Below, piece after piece: positions 53,401 to 59,400 of a stretch of 64,000 nt of DNA. Within the stretch, counting starts at the first letter, position 1; each line of letters begins with the position of its first letter. The translations under genes were made by a program, and so were the position numbers. Source of the DNA: Casuarius casuarius (taxonomy: Eukaryota > Chordata > Aves > Casuariiformes > Casuariidae); NCBI GenBank assembly GCA_003342895.1, contig PTFA01000042.1, positions 1,914,921 to 1,978,920 of the forward strand, given 5' to 3'. The notes beneath the pieces are model-generated. The model worked only from the letters and a program-made list of their open reading frames with translations, did not search any database and was not told where the DNA came from.

Positions 53401-56400
53401 GAACCTAGGGAAGAAGGGAAGATTTGCTTGTCTTGTAGAAAGTAACTATAATCAGTCTTTTACAGTGACAAGAAAAGCATTGAGACTGTGGTATCCAAGT
53501 GCCATTTAGATTAAAATTAAAGCTTAATTAAATTAAACTTTCCACAATCCTTCACAAAACTTAATTTGCAAAAAAACAAGGAGAAACAGTGTATACTAGA
53601 TGCACTAAGGTGCTTTTTGTGCCAAATCATAAAAAAAGTCTTCCCCCTCCCCACTCTTCTCTTCCATTTACCGGTTACCAGTTACTGGTTATGGAGCAGG
53701 CAATGCCAGCTCTGCTGAGTTGCCTCCTGTATTACGTGTGATTGAGTTGACTAATACAGCCTTGTGAAGTGTTACAGTTCAGCCTGAAAGGCAGGCTTCT
53801 TTAATAGCTTTACTGCAAAATGTACAAAACATGTCAAAAAAGCAGATACTTAATCTTGAAGAGAGGAATTTTCCTAATAATCTATTGCTATACAGCTATC
53901 CAAAAGCAATAGATACCTTTACAGTGGCACTGTTTTCTGTTATTTAAAAAAATTTTAGTTACTGCTTATATTAGTTTCTTTGTCAGAATCCCCAGCTTTT
54001 TAAAATATCAAATAATTTAATCTAGAGAGTTTTGAGGGTGAAAATGTTCTTTACTGTAAGGAATTAGGGTTCTGAAAGCCCTCAGCATGTTTGATGCAGT
54101 CTCCAAAGTAGTGAGGAGGATCCTAAAGGAGAAACTTAGGGATGGTTGAAGTTTTGAGAGCCTTGCTTGAAGGCAAGATGATGTTTATGGCTACTTAACA
54201 TTGCTGAACAAAGTACAGTTTAGTTTGGTTATTTTGCCATTATCCATATCAGACACTTTTATTGCAGAAGAGAAGGCTGGCAATGTAATGGGAACAAACT
54301 GAGGTAATCAATTAAGGGGGAGATCTGTCCCAGACTGGCTGTTGACCAAAAAGGTTGGCAAGATAACTGAGTAATGAAGGGGTGTGCAAGGTGTAGTCTA
54401 GACCACATACTGTTTTGAATACTTTAATTGCTTGTACATCAGTAGACATGTGTGTGCACTTAAAAAAACCCCACATATACAAAACTAAACAAAAAAGCTC
54501 TTTCCAAATGATCAGTGACCTCATGGGAAGGTTTTTTTTCCCAGAAACAGAACTTAGAGTTCTGTTGAGTGAATTATGAATGCTTTTCATACTAAACTTC
54601 GTATTTTAGTATAGCTCTTTCCCTATACATAACTGAACTGTAATAAATCCACTGCTTGCTGGATTTCTCATGGCTGCTCACAAAGGCTTTTCTTATCCTG
54701 GATGATACTGTTAATCTCTTGTCTCACCCCATCTAGGTTCAGAGGAATAGCTACCTTTGTCAGGATAGGCAGCACCTTGATATTCAGTGCCCTTGTGTGT
54801 TCAGTTGGGCACAAAAATGGTGGTAGGACTTTTGGTCCTAGAGACAGGTACCACTGACAAGGTTCAGATAACTCATCTTAAAGATGTAAAGAAGGATTTC
54901 CGCACAGACTGCGCTAATTTGCTATATAAGAAGTTTTAGAACCATAATAAGGACAATACTGAAATAATTATCTGTAGTTAATTTTTTGGACATACTTGCA
55001 GTCCAACTATTTGTAGATTTGAAAACTGATACTGTTGTTTTGACTCAGCTTGGAATGCATATTCTGATAGATGTGCAGATTTACAAATCAAATGCTATGT
55101 AATTTGGAGTTATATTGGTATTTGCATTCATGAAAGGCTGGAGGAGAGATCAAGAAAGACGTCTGCACCTTTATATAGTTAGGGTCATCCACTTCCATAC
55201 ACGGCTTGTTACTTATTCCTATATATTAATTGCCATCTCAGAAATTAAGAATTCCTGCAAGGATAGTATCTTCCTGAGAGAGCTGCTTACTCAGATCCTT
55301 GTTTAGTGTGTTTAAGTGAAACATAGCAAAATTGTTTTCATATACTGGAGAAATAAAAGTATGAGTGCTAAATTTATATCTTACTTTCTATTTCAAGGCT
55401 CCTGGAGCAGCTGGAAAAACGGGAAGCTTAGGGAAGAAACCTGGTGAGTCATACGTTGTGACAGCACCTTATATCTGTTCTTAAGTACTATTTATTAGTG
55501 AGAAATTTCAGTGGGAATAAAGTCTTTTCCATTAAAATGCATTATGTTTACTCTTAGTCTTTTTTGTCGATATTACATATCAAATATGTTGTTGTCCTTT
55601 AATAATTTGCACTAATGAAAACTCGTCTATATTAAAATAATGTGAAATCTGTGAGTCACTATAATATCTAAGCAGGTAGCTAGAGAATAAAAATCTACTT
55701 GCTCAAAAATGGGGGGTGCTGGCAAAAGCTGTACTCAGGCTGTTTTGGAGTTTGAGAACAGTTGAGAACAGTCCTGCAAGCTTTTCGGCAAGGAGATTCA
55801 TGGGTGTCTTCACTATAAAAAAAGCTGCAAATACTCAGCCAATAGAAGTGAAATTCTAATAAATGAGGTGAAATTTTCCAGTTTGTTCCAGGAGCAGCAG
55901 GAAGAGTGGGTGTTCTTAACAGTGTACGCTGAAGGGCAAGAGAAAAGAAACAGCTATCTTCTGAAATTTAAAAAGCAATGTGAGGCCAATTCTAGCTGTG
56001 AGAAGGCCTTATTTCTTCCTTCTAAATGTGACCTATTTTGGTAGAGGCCACATTCTTTTGTTCTGGATTGTAAATAGATTGGATTTCTTTTCAGTAATTC
56101 CATATCTAAATAAATCAAAATTTAAAAATCCTTACTGGAAGGAAAGCTATTTCAGTCTTTTTTAACTTTTTTGCTGAGAGTTTTCTCTTAACTTCCTGTT
56201 TCTCTTTGGCACACAAGAGCTCAATGTTAAACTGGTAATTCATATTGTAATTTATTTAGTGCATAGTCCCCAACAGAAATTCCTCATGCTGGTTGGTGAA
56301 AGGGGCTATCTGGTATTTGGGGCCTGGTAGAACACCATCTTTTAGGGAAAAAATGAGAAATTTCTTGTTCTGAGAGAGAGGAAAAGCATAAGATTTTTGG

Positions 56401-59400
56401 TCTCTCAACAGAATTGCATAGTATGATATAATTAATAGTATAATTATCATGGTAGTGAGAGAGGTTTTTGCCTAATCTAAAATTCATTTCAATAAAGCGT
56501 CACATCTAGTTTCTTGCTTGCGTTCTTGCCTCCTGAATGGCAAGGAGGGAGGAAATGCCTACAGCTATGGGGAGCTTGCAGACTTTTCTAGAGATATAGC
56601 CGTGTTTCTTGCCAAATAGCTTGCTTTCCTTGCCATTATACAGGGCAGACTGTGCTGCTGCTGCTGCTGCACACTGTCAGTGCTGCTGACTTTTCTCTGT
56701 GTAAACCTTTCTGATCTGCTGTCATCATGTACTGTATTTTACCAAGTTAAAATTCTTTCTTCAGTCCTCTGCATTCACACTTTACGTGAGCTATACAAGT
56801 CCCAGATTCCAGTTTAAAGTGTCTTTCTAACTCTCAGCCGCTAGCCTTTCCATCGCTCATTTGATTCTTTCTTGCCCCTTATGCCTACAGCTGGGTGCCT
56901 CTTTTCCCCACTCAAGAAGATTACTCCGTAGTTAGTTCTGCGTGTGATCGTTTGCAACAACCTCAGATTGCTCGTCTGTCTGCCTCTTCACCTCCCTTAT
57001 GCTGTTTGTTTACATACTTCTCTGCTGACCACTTCTAATTTTCTGTAATCACCCTTTCCTTTTAAATTTTAAGTAAACCATCTGATCATTTTCCTGCTGT
57101 CTTCAACGCATTTGGTTCTGTATTTCCTGGAAGAAAATCTCCCTCTATTTCAAATGAGTCGCCTTGGTGGTTTCCTTTGCCTACAACTACTTTTTCAATG
57201 ATTACTCCTTCCCTATGCAATACCAGCAGACTCCCCCCTCCTTTCCCAGCCTGCGGGTGATATGTTGTTACCAAGTGCCTTTGCTGTTTCTCTTGGCCGC
57301 AGTTTGATGCTTGAGGCCGAAGTTTGACGCTTGTTGACGGAGAGGGATAAGTAGGATGGTGCCCAGCACTGTGTTACTTTTCTTAGTATAATTGCCCAAG
57401 AGAAAGCTGGAGACCACTGCTGTGTATTTGCTCTCTTCAGCTTCAGTCCCTTTTGCTGTCTCTGCAGTATTGCCTACTAGCCCTCACATTCATGGTTGCA
57501 TTGCTTTCTGCTGCCTTATGAAGGAACAAACTGGCTGCAGGTGTAACCTTTTTCTGCTTTGTCTTCCAGTGCCAGTTTGGTGAAGAGTTGGTTAGGATAG
57601 CCAAGACTAATATTACATGCAAACAGTGATCAAAAATGAAAGTCATTGATACACAGACGTTTTTAATCAAGATTTTCAAATAAAAGATAAAATCTCAGGC
57701 AGTGTATTGAGCTATGATCAGACAATTGCTCAGGTTTTAAATTAAGCTAGCTGACTTTACACTGGAACAGTTGAGAAATGTTGCTGTGATCTGCAGTACT
57801 TGCTCTGCTGTGGGTTTATTCTAGGATAATCTTAGACTGCAACCATAACCAACCAGACTCGATGACCACATCAGCTGTTTTAAAGTTCCCAATTTTATTT
57901 GAGGCATGACCAAGTAAAAACCTCCTTTGTCTTAACCACAGGGCCAGAATTTACTGTTCCAGGAAAGGTTTTTCTTAAACACAAAAAACCACAGATTCCC
58001 ATTCCTTCCCCCCAATCATTCTGTTAGGGAGAATACTTGAGTGATGAATGACTGTGTATTGTGATCCTAAAATGGCGCTTTCATCAGTAACAACACTTCT
58101 TTTGTGCTTCTTTGGATATCTGAGACACATTATAACTCAATGAGGGCTAAAAAAAAAAATTCCATTAGATTCCTCTTGACTCTTTCGACCTAATAAGGGA
58201 CTACTCAAATGTAGCATCCTACATTAAAATTTCAGCTTATCAAAAGCTACACAGTTTCCAGATCTACCATCTTTTGTTTACCAAAGTTTCCCAATAATAG
58301 TAATATTAAACATATACACCATCACTCTAAACATGGTTTGATGACACGCTAAACCTCGCTTACAATCTCTCAAAAGGACATCAAAAAAGCCTACTGCTGC
58401 TTATAAGCTTCTGTCAATTCAAATTTGTTCAAAAATGGGTTAATCCTGCCAGGCTTTGTGGTGGTTATCATCTGTCTTTCCACAACCACTGTAAAATATG
58501 GTGTAAACTGCACTGTCTGCTTTGGCTAGTTTGACAGACAGGTAATTGTGAGACCACAGTCAGGGTCAGATTCATGCTGGTAGGTGATCAAATAAGGCAC
58601 CATTTTTTTGGTAAATGTTCATGGAATTACAATTTCAAAATGAATCCTGCCTGTAGCATTTCTAAAACATTCATTTCTTGTCTAATCTGGTGAGAAATTT
58701 TCTGCATGCCTTCATTAGTTTGCACTTTTGTTACTGCAGCTTCTCCATTATACTGTCATCAGTAGGTATCTCCTCTTTTTAATAAGCTTAGTCCAAACTG
58801 ATGGTACAAAAAATATTTATTAGAAAACAGTATTATGATATTATGCTTTATTAGCCATATAGCTCTAATGATGGGCATTATTCACGTACATTTACTCATA
58901 CAGCTGCTGCACCCCTGTGTTGTTTTATTCATGTATTGCTGTGAACTTTTTAAGGAAGGACTCCTGATCTGTTATATAATTACCGTTTGTTTTCAAGGAA
59001 CTTCCACAAAAAAAACAATTTTGTGGAAAGAAATGCAAAATGGACTTACTGTGCAGCTGATAATGGCAGAGTAAATGTTGTACAGAAAATGTTCATTTTT
59101 TTCCAGGTTAACATTTGTTTTCTTTGACAGAAATTGCCCAAGTTATTGCCTCTTACACAGCAACGGGTCCAGAACAGCTTACCCTTGCTCCTGGTCAGTT
59201 GATTCTTATCAGAAAGAAGAATCCAGGTGGCTGGTGGGAAGGAGAGCTCCAAGTTAGTTACCGTTTTTTTTAAATAAAATTCTATGTAAAAAATCTTGTG
59301 GTTTTTTTCACCGTTCAGAATGATGAATTCATCAGCGCTAAATAATTCTGAAAAAAGTTGTTCTGCAACTAAGCTATTATAAATAAAACTCCCTTACAAA

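Larger units (their letters stand above)
55444..59130 (+). other. ITSN1: Intron 26
   Basis: 3,687 bp. It contains a (TGC)6 run at 56653-56670, a pyrimidine-rich stretch over about 56700-57260 and a 20-bp near-duplicate at 57296-57335. No mobile element was recognised. Confidence 0.85.
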
